Below, one piece after another: positions 8,572 to 18,793 of a DNA stretch of 64,000 bases. The stretch's first letter is position 1. Every line of letters starts with the position of its first letter. The notes under the pieces were generated by a model. It ran no database searches, was not told where the DNA came from, and was given only the letters and a program-made list of their open reading frames with translations. The stretch covers positions 16,087-80,086 of the forward strand of contig CAZNYM010000005.1 in the NCBI GenBank assembly GCA_964577255.1, written 5' to 3'. A program made the translations under genes and the position numbers. Source of the stretch: Micavibrio_C sp964577255 (GTDB taxonomy: Bacteria > Pseudomonadota > Alphaproteobacteria > Micavibrionales > Micavibrionaceae).

Positions 8572-9696
8572 TCAGGCCTTCGCCCGCTGGCTTTCCGAAC
8601 GCAACTGACCGCAGGCCGCGAGAATATCGCGGCCGCGCGGCTTTCTGACCGGCGCTTCGTAACCCTCGTTTTCAAGGATCGCCGCGAAGGCGCGCACGCG
8701 GGCGGGCGGCGAGCAGGTGAAGGCCGCGCCCGGCCATTCGTTGAAGGGGATCAGGTTGATCTTGGCCGGGATGCCGCGCAGCAACGCCGCCAGTTCGCGG
8801 GCGTGGGCATCGGCGTCGTTCACGCCGTCGAGCATCACGTATTCGAAGGTGATGCGGCGGTTTTCGCTCGTCCCCGGATAGGCGCGGCACGCCGCCAGCA
8901 GTTCCGCGAGCGGATATTTGTTGTTGATCGGCATGAGGCCGCCGCGCAGCTCGTCGTTCGGCGCATGCAGGGAGATGGCGAGATTGACCCCCAGCTCCGC
9001 GCCGCACTGCGCGATCACCGGCGCCACGCCCGATGTCGAAAGCGTGATGCGGCGTTTGGATATATTGAGGCCGTTTTCATCCATGCAGATCTTCAGCGCG
9101 TGCGCGACGTTCTGATAGTTGTAGAGCGGTTCGCCCATGCCCATCATGACGATGTTGGTCAGGTCGCGGTCGTGATGGTTCTTCTCGCCGGGGCGGGGCC
9201 ATTCCTCCAGCACGTCGCGGGCATGCAGAATCTGCTGCAGGATTTCATGCGCGCCCAGATTGCGCACCAGCGGCTGGGTGCCGGTGTGGCAGAAGCGGCA
9301 GGTGAGGGTGCAGCCGACCTGCGAGGACACGCACAGCGTGCCGCGCCGTTCCTCGGGGATGAACACGGCTTCGATTTGCTGCCCATCGCTCATCGAAAGC
9401 AGCCATTTGATGGTGCCGTCGGTCGAACGCTGTTCGGCGATCACCTGCGGGCGCTCGATGGTGTAGGCGGCTTCGAGCGTGGCGCGCACATCCTTGGGCA
9501 GGTCGGTCATTGCTTCGAAGTTGCGGGCGCCGCGGTGATAGATCCAGTTCCAGATCTGCCGCGCGCGGTAGGCCGGCATGGCCATGGGTTCAAGCGCCGC
9601 AGCGAAGGACGCGGGATCGAGCCCGATCAGGGCGGCGCGGCCTTTTGCGTCGGTGCGCGGGGCGGCAAAGCGGGTAGCGTGCGAGGTTACACTCAT
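8572..9696 (-). CDS. rlmN: 23S rRNA (adenine2503-C2)-methyltransferase RlmN
   Basis: 374 residues. Radical-SAM enzyme that methylates A2503 of 23S rRNA and A37 of some tRNAs. The radical-SAM cluster motif is CTLTCRFC (CxxxCxxC) near residue 125. Accessory family signatures are visible: RQIWNWIYHRGA, VIAEQRSTDGTIKWL, GMGEPLYNYQNV, RITLSTSGVAP and the catalytic-loop Cys near the end (DILAACGQL). Transcribed with the Rsm22-like gene just upstream (49-base gap); both products act on rRNA and need Fe-S clusters. Confidence 0.97.
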   Translation of the reverse strand: MSVTSHATRFAAPRTDAKGRAALIGLDPASFAAALEPMAMPAYRARQIWNWIYHRGARNFEAMTDLPKDVRATLEAAYTIERPQVIAEQRSTDGTIKWLLSMSDGQQIEAVFIPEERRGTLCVSSQVGCTLTCRFCHTGTQPLVRNLGAHEILQQILHARDVLEEWPRPGEKNHHDRDLTNIVMMGMGEPLYNYQNVAHALKICMDENGLNISKRRITLSTSGVAPVIAQCGAELGVNLAISLHAPNDELRGGLMPINNKYPLAELLAACRAYPGTSENRRITFEYVMLDGVNDADAHARELAALLRGIPAKINLIPFNEWPGAAFTCSPPARVRAFAAILENEGYEAPVRKPRGRDILAACGQLRSESQRAKA

Positions 9697-9744
9697 GATG
9701 GCGCGACCATAGCGGAACGGGCCGGAAAATACAAAATTTTCGCT

Positions 9745-10698
9745 TTATTCCAGCCTGTCGCCCCAGGCGGCGCGGCGGGCGGCGGCATGGCGCGGATGGC
9801 TGCGCGGGATCGTTTCTTCCCCGAATGTGCCGTCCGCGCGGCACAGTTCCAGGCGCACGATCTTGCTTCCCTGCGGATACCCAAGCACGCGGTCGCCCGC
9901 CGGATGTTCGTAAGGGTGGCGCGCGGCGATCAGATAGCTGAATTTCTCGTCTTCGTAAGGCAGGGTTGCGTCCTTTTTGATCTGGCGGTGCAGGCGGCTG
10001 CGCTCGACGCGCACGGAAAAATGGCACCAGCGTTCCGTGTTGTCCGCCAGCGGGCAGGCCAGAGCGTGCGGGCAGGGGGCAAGGATATGCGCGCCGCCCT
10101 GTGTTCGCAGCCATTCCCGCGCCTGTACGATAATATCCGCGCCCGCGGGCGTGCCCGGCTCGACCAGCACAAGAATACCCGCGCAGTACGCCCATAATCT
10201 TTCCACGACGGTATTTATGGGTTCGGACATTTCATTGAGGCTGTACGCGGCGCAGACGAGGTCGTGTTTTTCTTTTTCATTATACGCGGCGTCATAGGCG
10301 GAAAAATCCTGCGCGCTGTATGCCGCGCCGGGATAAAGTGCGAACCCTGCCGCGCGCAGAGGGGCGTTGGGCTCGACGAGCGCGCTTGTGATGTCCGGAT
10401 ATAAAATCCGCGCCGCCAGCGTGGCGGTCGCGGGCCCGGCGCCGACATCGAGCATATGTGCGGGCGCGAAATCCGCGGGCAATTTCTGCAGCACGGTGTA
10501 AATCGCCGCCCAGGTGGCGGGAAAGCGCACGGCCAGGTACGCGGCCGCTTCTTCGGGCGTGCGGATCCGCAGATCCTGTGCCGGGCCCAGGCGGCGATAG
10601 CGCGCCGACACGGCCTCCGCCGCTTCCGCCATACCGGAATGGTTCAGCCCTTCAAGGTAATTCTCGAGTGCGGTTCTGAGAGACGGCGGCAAATGCAT
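9745..10698 (-). CDS. Rsm22-like (METTL17 family) small-subunit rRNA methyltransferase homologue
   Basis: 317 residues. A Rossmann SAM site is visible as MLDVGAGPATATLAA (near 82-96) and SLNEMSE. A Cys-rich block, ILAPCPHALACPL followed by RWCHF, matches the metal/Fe-S-binding cysteines of the Rsm22 family, which in mitochondria helps assemble the small ribosomal subunit. Bacterial members are mostly known from alphaproteobacteria and relatives, which supports the taxonomic guess. It lies directly upstream of rlmN on the same strand. Confidence 0.85.
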   Translation of the reverse strand: MHLPPSLRTALENYLEGLNHSGMAEAAEAVSARYRRLGPAQDLRIRTPEEAAAYLAVRFPATWAAIYTVLQKLPADFAPAHMLDVGAGPATATLAARILYPDITSALVEPNAPLRAAGFALYPGAAYSAQDFSAYDAAYNEKEKHDLVCAAYSLNEMSEPINTVVERLWAYCAGILVLVEPGTPAGADIIVQAREWLRTQGGAHILAPCPHALACPLADNTERWCHFSVRVERSRLHRQIKKDATLPYEDEKFSYLIAARHPYEHPAGDRVLGYPQGSKIVRLELCRADGTFGEETIPRSHPRHAAARRAAWGDRLE

Positions 10699-10723
10699 GA
10701 CACGGGTTTATAACACGGTCGCC

Positions 10724-10753
10724 ATAAAAAAACCGCCCCTTGCGGGGCGGTTT
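10724..10753 (-). terminator. rho-independent terminator of the HU gene
   Basis: Perfect 10-bp stem (AAACCGCCCC at 10730-10739 pairing with 10744-10753) with a 4-base loop. On the minus strand a run of seven T follows. It lies 25 bases past the HU stop and separates it from the Rsm22-like gene. Confidence 0.85.
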
Positions 10754-10777
10754 GAGATGATAGAAGAGGAGAAAAAA

Positions 10778-11077
10778 TTACTTGCCTACGGCTTCTTTGA
10801 GTTCTTTAGCCGCGCGGAAGGCGACTTTTTTCTTTGCCGGGATCTTGATCACTTCTTTGGTCATCGGGTTGCGGCCGAGGCGCGCAGCGCGTTTTTTGAC
10901 CTGCAGGATGCCGAGGCCGGCCAGGCGGATACGGTTGCCTTTTTTCAGGTTTTTCACGATGTGAACGACCATTTCGTCCATCAGTTCGTTCATGTGCTTC
11001 TTGGGCATATCGTGCTTCTCAGCGAGTTCGGCAGCGATCTGCTTCAGAGTAACGGTGGGTTGGGTTGCAGTAGCCAT
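10778..11077 (-). CDS. HU family DNA-binding protein
   Basis: 99 residues. Standard HU/IHF fold: N-terminal helices (KQIAAELAEKHDMPKKHM), IRLAGLGILQVKKRAAR in the body, and the DNA-binding arm with the RNPMT signature (RLGRNPMTKEVIKIPAKKKVAF). A strong GGAGGT Shine-Dalgarno sequence precedes the ATG, as expected for an abundant nucleoid protein. It is monocistronic, with a strong terminator behind it. Whether HU or an IHF subunit cannot be fixed from this alone; the arm sequence favours HU. Confidence 0.95.
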   Translation of the reverse strand: MATATQPTVTLKQIAAELAEKHDMPKKHMNELMDEMVVHIVKNLKKGNRIRLAGLGILQVKKRAARLGRNPMTKEVIKIPAKKKVAFRAAKELKEAVGK

Positions 11078-11296
11078 GGTATGATTACCTCCAGATAGCC
11101 ATGTTTAAAACCAAGCCGGGAATGCCAAGATATGGCGGAAAATCCCTCATCAAATTTGCTTGTTGAGTTCATTCATGGCAGATTCATCCCGCCTGGTCGA
11201 TAGGCTTTCATCATTTTTCCGCGTATTTTTGGTGGAAAACTCGTGAAAAATGGCCGTTTTTCCGCTAATACACCCGCAACCGGGGAAAACACCTGC

Positions 11297-11911
11297 ATGG
11301 ATGAGTCCGTACGCACCAGTGAGCTTCTGCGCCGCCTGACCGATACCGCCACAGTCGGTGCCGAGCTGACCATGACCGAAGCCGTGCATGTGTTCGGCCA
11401 GGCCGGGCTTGTGCTTTTGATGCTGATCCTGGGCCTTATCAATATCGTGCTGGTGCCGCTGCCCGGCATTTCCACCATTTTCGGTTTTCCCCTGTTCGTC
11501 GCTTCCATCGCTTACGCCGCCGGCGTGAAAGATCTGTGGGTGCCGCGCGCGCTGCGCGACAAGGCGCTTAAAACCGAGGACGTGGCCCGCAGCCTGAGCA
11601 AGGGCCTGTCCTGGCTTGAGCGCATCGAGCATAAAATCCACCCGCGCGCGCCGTACTGGCAGGAACGGCCGGGACTGTGGGTGGCACAGGGGGCGTTGAT
11701 CCTGGCAGCCTTCATTCTGGTGCTGCCGATCCCCTTCTGCAACATCCCGCCGGCGATAGCGATCGTCGTGCTGTGCGTGGGCCTGCTGGAAAAAGACGGC
11801 CTCGTGATCGCCGGTGGCGTGGTGTTATCGGCGCTGCAGCTGGTCTACGCCCTTTTACTGCTGCTGGTGTTTGAGCAGAGCTTGTCTTTCCTGTTCGGCG
11901 GGCATTCCTAA
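11297..11911 (+). CDS. ExoD family membrane protein
   Basis: About 204 residues from the ATG at 11297 (a GTG at 11243 is the alternative). The ExoD pattern is clear: HVFGQAGLVLLMLILGL, then VPLPGISTIFGFPLFVAS, with 3-4 further C-terminal hydrophobic helices. ExoD of Rhizobium affects exopolysaccharide production and alkali tolerance, but the biochemical role is unknown. It ends 4 bases into the convergent serA gene. Confidence 0.88.
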   Translation: MDESVRTSELLRRLTDTATVGAELTMTEAVHVFGQAGLVLLMLILGLINIVLVPLPGISTIFGFPLFVASIAYAAGVKDLWVPRALRDKALKTEDVARSLSKGLSWLERIEHKIHPRAPYWQERPGLWVAQGALILAAFILVLPIPFCNIPPAIAIVVLCVGLLEKDGLVIAGGVVLSALQLVYALLLLLVFEQSLSFLFGGHS

Positions 11912-13488
11912 AACTTCAGGCGCACGACCTGGCTGATCTGCGGCAGGGCCTTGATCTTTTCGAACACATCATCGGGCACGGGCCCATCAAGCGCCACCAG
12001 CGACACCGCCGTACCGCCGCTTTCGATCCGGCCCAGGCGGAAGTCAGCGATATTCTGCCCCGCCTGCGCCAGCACGGTGCCGAGGCCCCCGATCATGCCG
12101 GGCTTGTCCTTGTTGCGGATGAACAGCATGGCGGGCGCGAGCGCCGCTTCGATTGGCACGCCCTCGATCCCGACCACGCGCGCGGCGCTGCCCGCGAACA
12201 GGGTGCCGCGCACGGCGTGCGTGACACCTTCGGTCATCAGCGTCAGCGTGATGGCGGTGTGGAAGTCGGGGCATTCGTCGGTGCGGGTTTCGGACACGGC
12301 GATGCCGCGTGCTTTGGCGATTTCACCGGCATTGACCATGTTGACGCTGTCGCTTTGCGTTTTCAAAACCGAAGCCAGCGCCATCGCGGTCAAAGGCCGC
12401 GTGTTGACGGATGTGGCCGCGCCTTCATAAGAAATTTCAATTTTCGTGATCGGCTTGTCCACGATCTGGCCCGCGAGCGTGCCCAGCTGCTCGGCGAGCT
12501 TCATGTAGGGCTTCAGGCGCGGGGCTTCCTCGGCCGTGATCGAGGGCATGTTGACCGCGTTGCTGACCGCGCCGTTCAGCAGGTAATCGGTCATCTGCTC
12601 CGCCACCTGGATCGCCACATTCACCTGCGCCTCGCTGGTGGAAGCGCCCAGATGCGGCGTGCAGATCACGTTCGGATGGCCGAACAGGACGTTGCTGGTG
12701 GCGGGCTCCTCCTCGAACACGTCAAGGGCCGCGCCCGCGACATGGCCGGAATCAAGCGCCGCCTTCAGGTCTTTTTCAACGATCAGCCCGCCGCGCGCGC
12801 AGTTGATGAGTCGTACGCCTTTTTTCATTGCCGCCATCGCTTTGGCGTCGATCAGGTTGCGCGTGCCGTCGGTCAGCGGCGTGTGCAGGGTGATGAAATC
12901 GGCGCGCTTGAATAAATCCTCGAGCGTAACGCGCTCGACGCCCAGCTGGCGGGCGCGGTCGTCGGTGAGGAACGGATCGAAGGCGATCACGCGCATCTGC
13001 AGGCCCAAAGCGCGGTTGGCGACGATGGCGCCGATATTGCCGCAGCCGATCACGCCCAGGATCTTGCCGTAAAGCTCGACGCCCATGAATTTCGATTTTT
13101 CCCATTTGCCTTCATGGGTCGAGGCGCTGGCCTGCGGGATCTGGCGGGCGAGCGCGAACATCATCGCGATCGCGTGCTCGGCGGTGGTGATGGAATTGCC
13201 AAACGGGGTGTTCATCACGATTACGCCGGCCGCGGTGGCGGCGGGCACGTCGATGGTATCGACGCCGATGCCGGCGCGGCCGATGATTTTCAAACGCGGC
13301 AGCGCCGCTTTAATGATGTCACCCTTGATCTTGGTGGCGGAGCGCACGGCGATGCCGTCATAATTCCGCGCGATGCCGGAAAGCTCCTCGGGGCTCAGGC
13401 CCGGCTTCACATCGACGTCGATTCCGTTGTTCTGAAAGATCTCGGCCGCCAGCTTGTCCATCTTGTCGGCGATAAGGACCTTCGGCAT
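11908..13488 (-). CDS. serA: D-3-phosphoglycerate dehydrogenase SerA
   Basis: 526 residues, the long type with an intervening ASB domain and a C-terminal ACT domain. First step of serine synthesis: oxidises 3-phosphoglycerate to 3-phosphohydroxypyruvate with NAD. Visible: LKIIGRAGIGVDTID (substrate loop), NAD-binding GVIGCGNIGAIVANRA, Arg/Glu/His catalytic sites in LINCARGGLI, ALDVFEEEP and CTPHLGASTSEAQ, and the ACT end (NKDKPGMIGGLGTVLAQAG). It lies 88 bases downstream of serC on the same strand, so a serC-serA operon. The ACT domain suggests serine feedback control, as known in the family. Confidence 0.98.
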   Translation of the reverse strand: MPKVLIADKMDKLAAEIFQNNGIDVDVKPGLSPEELSGIARNYDGIAVRSATKIKGDIIKAALPRLKIIGRAGIGVDTIDVPAATAAGVIVMNTPFGNSITTAEHAIAMMFALARQIPQASASTHEGKWEKSKFMGVELYGKILGVIGCGNIGAIVANRALGLQMRVIAFDPFLTDDRARQLGVERVTLEDLFKRADFITLHTPLTDGTRNLIDAKAMAAMKKGVRLINCARGGLIVEKDLKAALDSGHVAGAALDVFEEEPATSNVLFGHPNVICTPHLGASTSEAQVNVAIQVAEQMTDYLLNGAVSNAVNMPSITAEEAPRLKPYMKLAEQLGTLAGQIVDKPITKIEISYEGAATSVNTRPLTAMALASVLKTQSDSVNMVNAGEIAKARGIAVSETRTDECPDFHTAITLTLMTEGVTHAVRGTLFAGSAARVVGIEGVPIEAALAPAMLFIRNKDKPGMIGGLGTVLAQAGQNIADFRLGRIESGGTAVSLVALDGPVPDDVFEKIKALPQISQVVRLKF

Positions 13489-13576
13489 GACACACCCCCA
13501 AGTTATTGCGCTGCAAAAGATGGGTTAGCTATAGCAGGAACGGCGGTCGGCGCGGAAGGGGGTAGAGCGGAAAAAA

Positions 13577-14758
<1,182 letters not shown>

Positions 14759-14847
14759 GGCGGGCCTCGAAAATAAAGGGAGCGGAATAGTTTTTCTGTA
14801 AAGCTTTCAAGGGGTTATTGCAAGCCTACCATGTATTTACATATTTA

Positions 14848-14876
14848 TTGCCGCCCGATTTCGCTTTCGCTATAAT
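14848..14876 (+). promoter_or_regulatory. sigma70-type promoter for the gene at 14924
   Basis: TTGCCG at 14848-14853 and a perfect TATAAT at 14871-14876 with 17-base spacing. It lies just behind the ATGTATTTACAT dyad (14831-14842), which would sit immediately upstream of its -35. Confidence 0.55.
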
Positions 14877-14923
14877 CCAGCCTGGATGTAAGTTTGAAAC
14901 GCTTTCGCAAAGAGGGACAGCTC

Positions 14924-15286
14924 ATGGCCAGAACACTTGAAGATTTCATGGAAAACTGGGGCAATCTGCTGGGTATCGCGGAGATACCTGAGGAAACCGA
15001 TCCATTCCCCCGCAGCACCGAATTTATTTTCGCCAGAGTGCAGGAATATCCCGACCTCAAGCTTGACCGCGACCAGACGATTGTCAAAGTCCGCAGCCAT
15101 GGAAAAACCGAACTTTTGACGGAGCTTGGCGTTCAGCTGAGAATATCCCAGCTGCAAAGGAGTCTGGCTAAAGCGGGCTACGACGGGCGCGACGAAGGGG
15201 ACTCCCCCAGCCGCATGGTGATAGCCATGAATGTCTACAAAAATCTGGCGGACCGGCTGGCTACAAAAAACACCCCGCGCCCGTAA
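14924..15286 (+). CDS. hypothetical protein, 120 aa
   Basis: From the ATG at 14924 with an AGAGGGAC Shine-Dalgarno sequence (an in-frame ATG at 14894 is less likely) and a good promoter. Acidic N-terminal half (EDFMENWGNLLGIAEIPEETD), mixed helical C-terminal half. Unknown family; no membrane segment. It precedes the DUF2157 gene by 55 bases. Confidence 0.55.
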   Translation: MARTLEDFMENWGNLLGIAEIPEETDPFPRSTEFIFARVQEYPDLKLDRDQTIVKVRSHGKTELLTELGVQLRISQLQRSLAKAGYDGRDEGDSPSRMVIAMNVYKNLADRLATKNTPRP

Positions 15287-15341
15287 TAACGCCTCCATTT
15301 CTGCCTCTGTTCCCGGGCCCCTGCCGTGCTATCATGCCGGC

Positions 15342-16463
15342 ATGATCGGCGGGTTTCGTTCCAGATTGAAGCGCTGGCAGGGCGCGGGGTTGATCTCCGA
15401 GGGCCAGGCGCAATCCATCATCGCTTTCGAAAAAGAACGGCGGCAGGGCAAGCTGGTGCGCGACCTGAGCCTCGTCGGCGTGTTCGCGATCGGCCTTGGC
15501 ATCCTGTCCATCGTGGCCGCCAACTGGCGTTTCATTCCGGCCGAGGCCAAGATCGGCCTGCACGTCCTGCTCAACGGCGCGGTGATCTTCTTCATGCTGC
15601 GCGCCAAAAACCCGCTGGTGAAGGACGGGCTGGTCGCCGGGCTGTTCTTCCTGTTCCTGACATTCATCGCCCTGATCGGGCAGATCTACCAGCTGCACGG
15701 CGACCTGCCGGCGACGATTTTCTTCTGGACCCTCATCTGCGCGCCGTTCGTGTGGTTCTACGGGCGCGGGCACATCGCGGCTATGCCGTGGACGGCTGCG
15801 GCGCTGACCGCCTTCGTGCTCAATATCGGGGACTGGGTGACGGAGGAGCGCTGGCTGTTCTTCACTCTCAGCGCCACCGGCTTCGCGCTGCCGCTCCTGT
15901 GCCTGTTGCTCGGGCGCTGGCTTAGGACGGCGAAAGAGGGGTTCGCCCACGTGTTCCATCATCTCGGGCTTTACCTGCCGGCGCTGCTCGCCACGGCGGC
16001 GACGTTCCTGTTTTACTTCGGCGAGCGGCTGGCCGCCCATCACACGCTGCTGCTGGGGCTGATGGGCGCGTGCCTGCTGGCGGCGTTCGTGATATTCCGG
16101 CCGCGCGGCCGTGACGACGAGGAAGGAAAGATCCTGTGGTCGTACCTGATGGTTTCGGGGCTGGTGGGCCTCGCGCCTTTCGGCCTTGCGTCGGTTGAAA
16201 GCGACCTGCTGGCGGCGCTTCTCTTTATCTTCTACTGGGGGTTCCTTGCGTTTCTGGGTGCGCGCATTCCCTCGGGCACGCTGACCGACTGGGCGATCCG
16301 CCTGATCGTGCTGCGGCTTTTCATCGTTTATACCGAGATTTTCGGCAGCCTGCTGCTGAACGGCGCGGGGCTGATCATCTCGGGCGTGCTGCTGCTGGTC
16401 GTTCTGCGCAACCTCAATAAAATCACTGCCTTTGGGCGACGGCTGGTGAACCATGAGTTCTGA
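15342..16463 (+). CDS. DUF2157 domain membrane protein
   Basis: 373 residues from the ATG at 15342. The N-terminal ~60 residues form a soluble helical DUF2157 start (LKRWQGAGLISEGQAQSI), followed by about ten TM helices. The hallmark VGVFAIGLGILSIVAANWRFIPAEAKIG and the TFIALIGQIYQLHGDLP segment are typical. Function unknown. It overlaps the next gene by 11 bases; DUF2157 genes are commonly paired with GDYXXLXY genes, as here, so the two products probably act together in the inner membrane. Confidence 0.88.
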   Translation: MIGGFRSRLKRWQGAGLISEGQAQSIIAFEKERRQGKLVRDLSLVGVFAIGLGILSIVAANWRFIPAEAKIGLHVLLNGAVIFFMLRAKNPLVKDGLVAGLFFLFLTFIALIGQIYQLHGDLPATIFFWTLICAPFVWFYGRGHIAAMPWTAAALTAFVLNIGDWVTEERWLFFTLSATGFALPLLCLLLGRWLRTAKEGFAHVFHHLGLYLPALLATAATFLFYFGERLAAHHTLLLGLMGACLLAAFVIFRPRGRDDEEGKILWSYLMVSGLVGLAPFGLASVESDLLAALLFIFYWGFLAFLGARIPSGTLTDWAIRLIVLRLFIVYTEIFGSLLLNGAGLIISGVLLLVVLRNLNKITAFGRRLVNHEF

Positions 16464-16986
16464 CATCAGGCGCATAGCCGGCTTTATAACGCTCGCGATT
16501 CCCTTCCTGGCGCTGGCGGCGATGATCGTGCTCAATCACGGCCGGGTCAACAATTACCCGGAATACCGCTTCGTCATCGAGGGCTACGACCCGGTCGATC
16601 TCCTGCGCGGGCATTACATGACGTTCCGGTACAAGGATATTAAAACGGAGAATTACAGCGCGCGCGGAAAAAGCTGCGCCTGCCTGTCGGGGCCGCCGGA
16701 GAAACCCGTTATCGCGGTGCAAAGCTGCCGCATGGCCAAGAGCTGCGCCGCGCATCTGAAGCTTGAATACGACCAGCCGCCGCAGGAACTGCGCCAGTAT
16801 TACATTCCCGAGGCGGAGGCGCTGCGGCTCGAATCGACCCTGCGGCAGGACCAGGCGGTGTTCGAAGTCGGCGTGGCGGTGCGCCCCGGCGGTTCCGGGC
16901 AGATCAGGATGATGTATGTCGACGGCAAACCCCTGAACGATTATCTCGACAGCCTGCCGCCCGTTTCGTCCCCCGTCTTGCCATGA
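16453..16986 (+). CDS. GDYXXLXY domain protein, partner of the DUF2157 gene
   Basis: 177 residues: one N-terminal TM helix (IAGFITLAIPFLALAAMIVL) then a periplasmic domain. The name-giving motif appears as VDLLRGHYMTFRY in place of the usual GDYxxLxY, so the Asp-Tyr is His-Tyr here. Several Cys residues (CACLSGPP, SCRMAKSCAA) could form disulfides. Starts 11 bases inside the DUF2157 gene and overlaps serB by 4 bases (ATGA). Role unknown. Confidence 0.8.
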   Translation: MSSDIRRIAGFITLAIPFLALAAMIVLNHGRVNNYPEYRFVIEGYDPVDLLRGHYMTFRYKDIKTENYSARGKSCACLSGPPEKPVIAVQSCRMAKSCAAHLKLEYDQPPQELRQYYIPEAEALRLESTLRQDQAVFEVGVAVRPGGSGQIRMMYVDGKPLNDYLDSLPPVSSPVLP

Positions 16987-17891
16987 GCCCCGGTTTTTTC
17001 CTGACACTGGTGGCTTCCGACAAGCCGCTGACACCCGGGCATTTGGCCGGGATCGAGCGCTATCTCGATTCGCAGGGGCTGACGATGACGGCCGCGCCGG
17101 CGTGGCTGGCGCCGCACAAGGCTGCCGATTTCACGCTGGCCGACCATCCGACCCGCGCACAGATGCAGACGATCCGCGAAGCGCTGACGACGGACTGGAT
17201 CGACGTGTTTGCGGGGCCGCAGGCCCAACGGCGCAAAAAACTGATGCTGGCCGACATGGACGCCACCATCGTCACCACCGAAACGCTCGACGAGCTGGCG
17301 GCCCGCGTGGGCATCGGCGCGGAGATCAAGGCGATCACCGCGCGCAGCATGAACGGCGAGATCGACTTCCCCGACGCCCTGCGCGCGCGGGTGGAAAAGC
17401 TGCGCGGCGTGCCGCAATCGCTGCTGCAAGGCGTGCTGGACGATACGATTCTGTCACCTGGCGCCGAGATCCTGCTGCAGGTTCTGAACAGGAAAGGTGT
17501 GCGCAGCGTGCTGGTGTCGGGCGGCTTCACTTTTTATACCGAGGCCGTGGCCCGCCGCGCCGGGTTCGATCATCACTACGGTAATATCCTCGAGATCGAG
17601 AATGGCCTTCTGACCGGGCGGGTGAAAGAACCGATCCTGGACCGCGATGCCAAACTTAAAACCCTGCAGCGCGAGGCGGCGGCGCACAACGTATCACTGA
17701 CCGAGACGCTGACGATCGGCGACGGGGCGAACGACCTCGACATGCTGCAGGCAGCGGGTCTGGGCATCGGCTACCGGCCCAAGAAGGTGGTGGCCGACGC
17801 GCTCGACAACCTGCTTCTCTACGGCGACCTGACGGCGGCGCTCTATGCGCAGGGCTATAAGGAGAGCGAGATTCGCTCTGTTTTTAATTAG
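16983..17891 (+). CDS. serB: phosphoserine phosphatase SerB
   Basis: 302 residues. Last step of serine synthesis, hydrolysing phosphoserine. HAD-type catalytic motif I is LMLADMDATIVTTE (Asp residues near 90 and 92), motif II LVSGGFTFYTEAVA, motif III/IV ETLTIGDGANDLDML. The ~80-residue N-terminal part resembles the ACT-like extension of many bacterial SerB proteins. Start overlaps the GDYXXLXY gene (ATGA). serC, serA and serB thus all lie within 6 kb but on opposite strands. Confidence 0.96.
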   Translation: MSPGFFLTLVASDKPLTPGHLAGIERYLDSQGLTMTAAPAWLAPHKAADFTLADHPTRAQMQTIREALTTDWIDVFAGPQAQRRKKLMLADMDATIVTTETLDELAARVGIGAEIKAITARSMNGEIDFPDALRARVEKLRGVPQSLLQGVLDDTILSPGAEILLQVLNRKGVRSVLVSGGFTFYTEAVARRAGFDHHYGNILEIENGLLTGRVKEPILDRDAKLKTLQREAAAHNVSLTETLTIGDGANDLDMLQAAGLGIGYRPKKVVADALDNLLLYGDLTAALYAQGYKESEIRSVFN

Positions 17892-17914
17892 GTGTAGTGT
17901 GGTAACATCCAGCC

Positions 17915-18793
17915 ATGGCTGAAAGAAAATTCCTTGTTTCCGACGACCAGCTTGAAGAGATGATCTTCAGCTATTGCCGCGACCTGACCAAACTGGCCAA
18001 AGAGGGCCGGTTCGACCCGATCACGGGCCGGGACGATGAAATCGAGCAGATGATCCTCATCCTCCTGCAGAAGGGCCGCAAGAACGTGGGCCTGCTGGCG
18101 CCCGCCGGCGTCGGCAAGACCGCCATCGTCGTGGGCCTGGCGCAGCAGATCGCCAACAACAACGTGCCCGCTTACCTGAAGGATGCGCGTGTGCTCGACG
18201 TGGATCTTGCCAGCATGGCGGCCGGCACCGCCGGCCCTGCGGAATTCCAGGGGCGGTTCATTCCGCTTTGCAAAGGACTGGCCGAACGCTACCGCTTCGA
18301 GGAATATCCCCGCTTCATCATGTTCCTCGACGAAGTGCACACGATCATGCCGACGGTGGCCGGAAGCGCCTATCGCGGCCTTTCAGAAGTTTTAAAGCCT
18401 TACATGACGGTGGGTGACCTGCATGTGGTGGGCGCAACCACGCTCGACGAATTCCGCATGTTCGTGGCGGCCGACCCCGCCATGGATCGCCGCTTCCAGA
18501 AAGTGTTCCTGAAAGTCCCAAATGCCGAGGAGACCCTGAAAATCCTGGAATCGCTGCGCCCCGGCTATGAGAAGCACCACAAGATCAAGGTATCGGACGA
18601 GCGTCTCAAGCGCGTGGTGCATCTGACTGAGACGCACATGAAAAAACGCAATCAGCCGGATAAATCCATCATTATGCTCGATGCGGCGATGGCGCTTTTC
18701 GTGATGCGTAATGGCCAGGGCGGCGAGCTTGATGAAAATTCGATCAACGTGATTGTTTCCAAGGAGTGCGGCATCCATCCGGATGCGCTATAG
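17915..18793 (+). CDS. single-domain Clp-like AAA+ ATPase
   Basis: 292 residues that align with only the first ATPase domain (D1) of ClpA/ClpB: LAKEGRFDPITGRDDEIEQM, Walker A APAGVGKTAI (near 66-75), Walker B FIMFLDEVHTI (near 128-138), sensor GATTLDEFR, and the C-terminal small domain. The N-terminal substrate domain, the D2 domain and any ClpP-binding loop are absent. Nothing suggests truncation by damage: it has its own start and stop with clean coding sequence. Role unknown; perhaps a stand-alone remodelling or regulatory ATPase. Follows serB by 23 bases; ends 6 bases inside convergent gabD. Confidence 0.85.
   Translation: MAERKFLVSDDQLEEMIFSYCRDLTKLAKEGRFDPITGRDDEIEQMILILLQKGRKNVGLLAPAGVGKTAIVVGLAQQIANNNVPAYLKDARVLDVDLASMAAGTAGPAEFQGRFIPLCKGLAERYRFEEYPRFIMFLDEVHTIMPTVAGSAYRGLSEVLKPYMTVGDLHVVGATTLDEFRMFVAADPAMDRRFQKVFLKVPNAEETLKILESLRPGYEKHHKIKVSDERLKRVVHLTETHMKKRNQPDKSIIMLDAAMALFVMRNGQGGELDENSINVIVSKECGIHPDAL

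Noticed and set aside
8803..10197. 464-codon plus-strand open frame
   Set aside because: Antisense of rlmN and the Rsm22-like gene, both well supported.
15261..16535. 424-codon minus-strand open frame rich in Gln/Arg/His
   Set aside because: Shadow of the DUF2157 gene; composition typical of antisense reading of Leu-rich membrane proteins.
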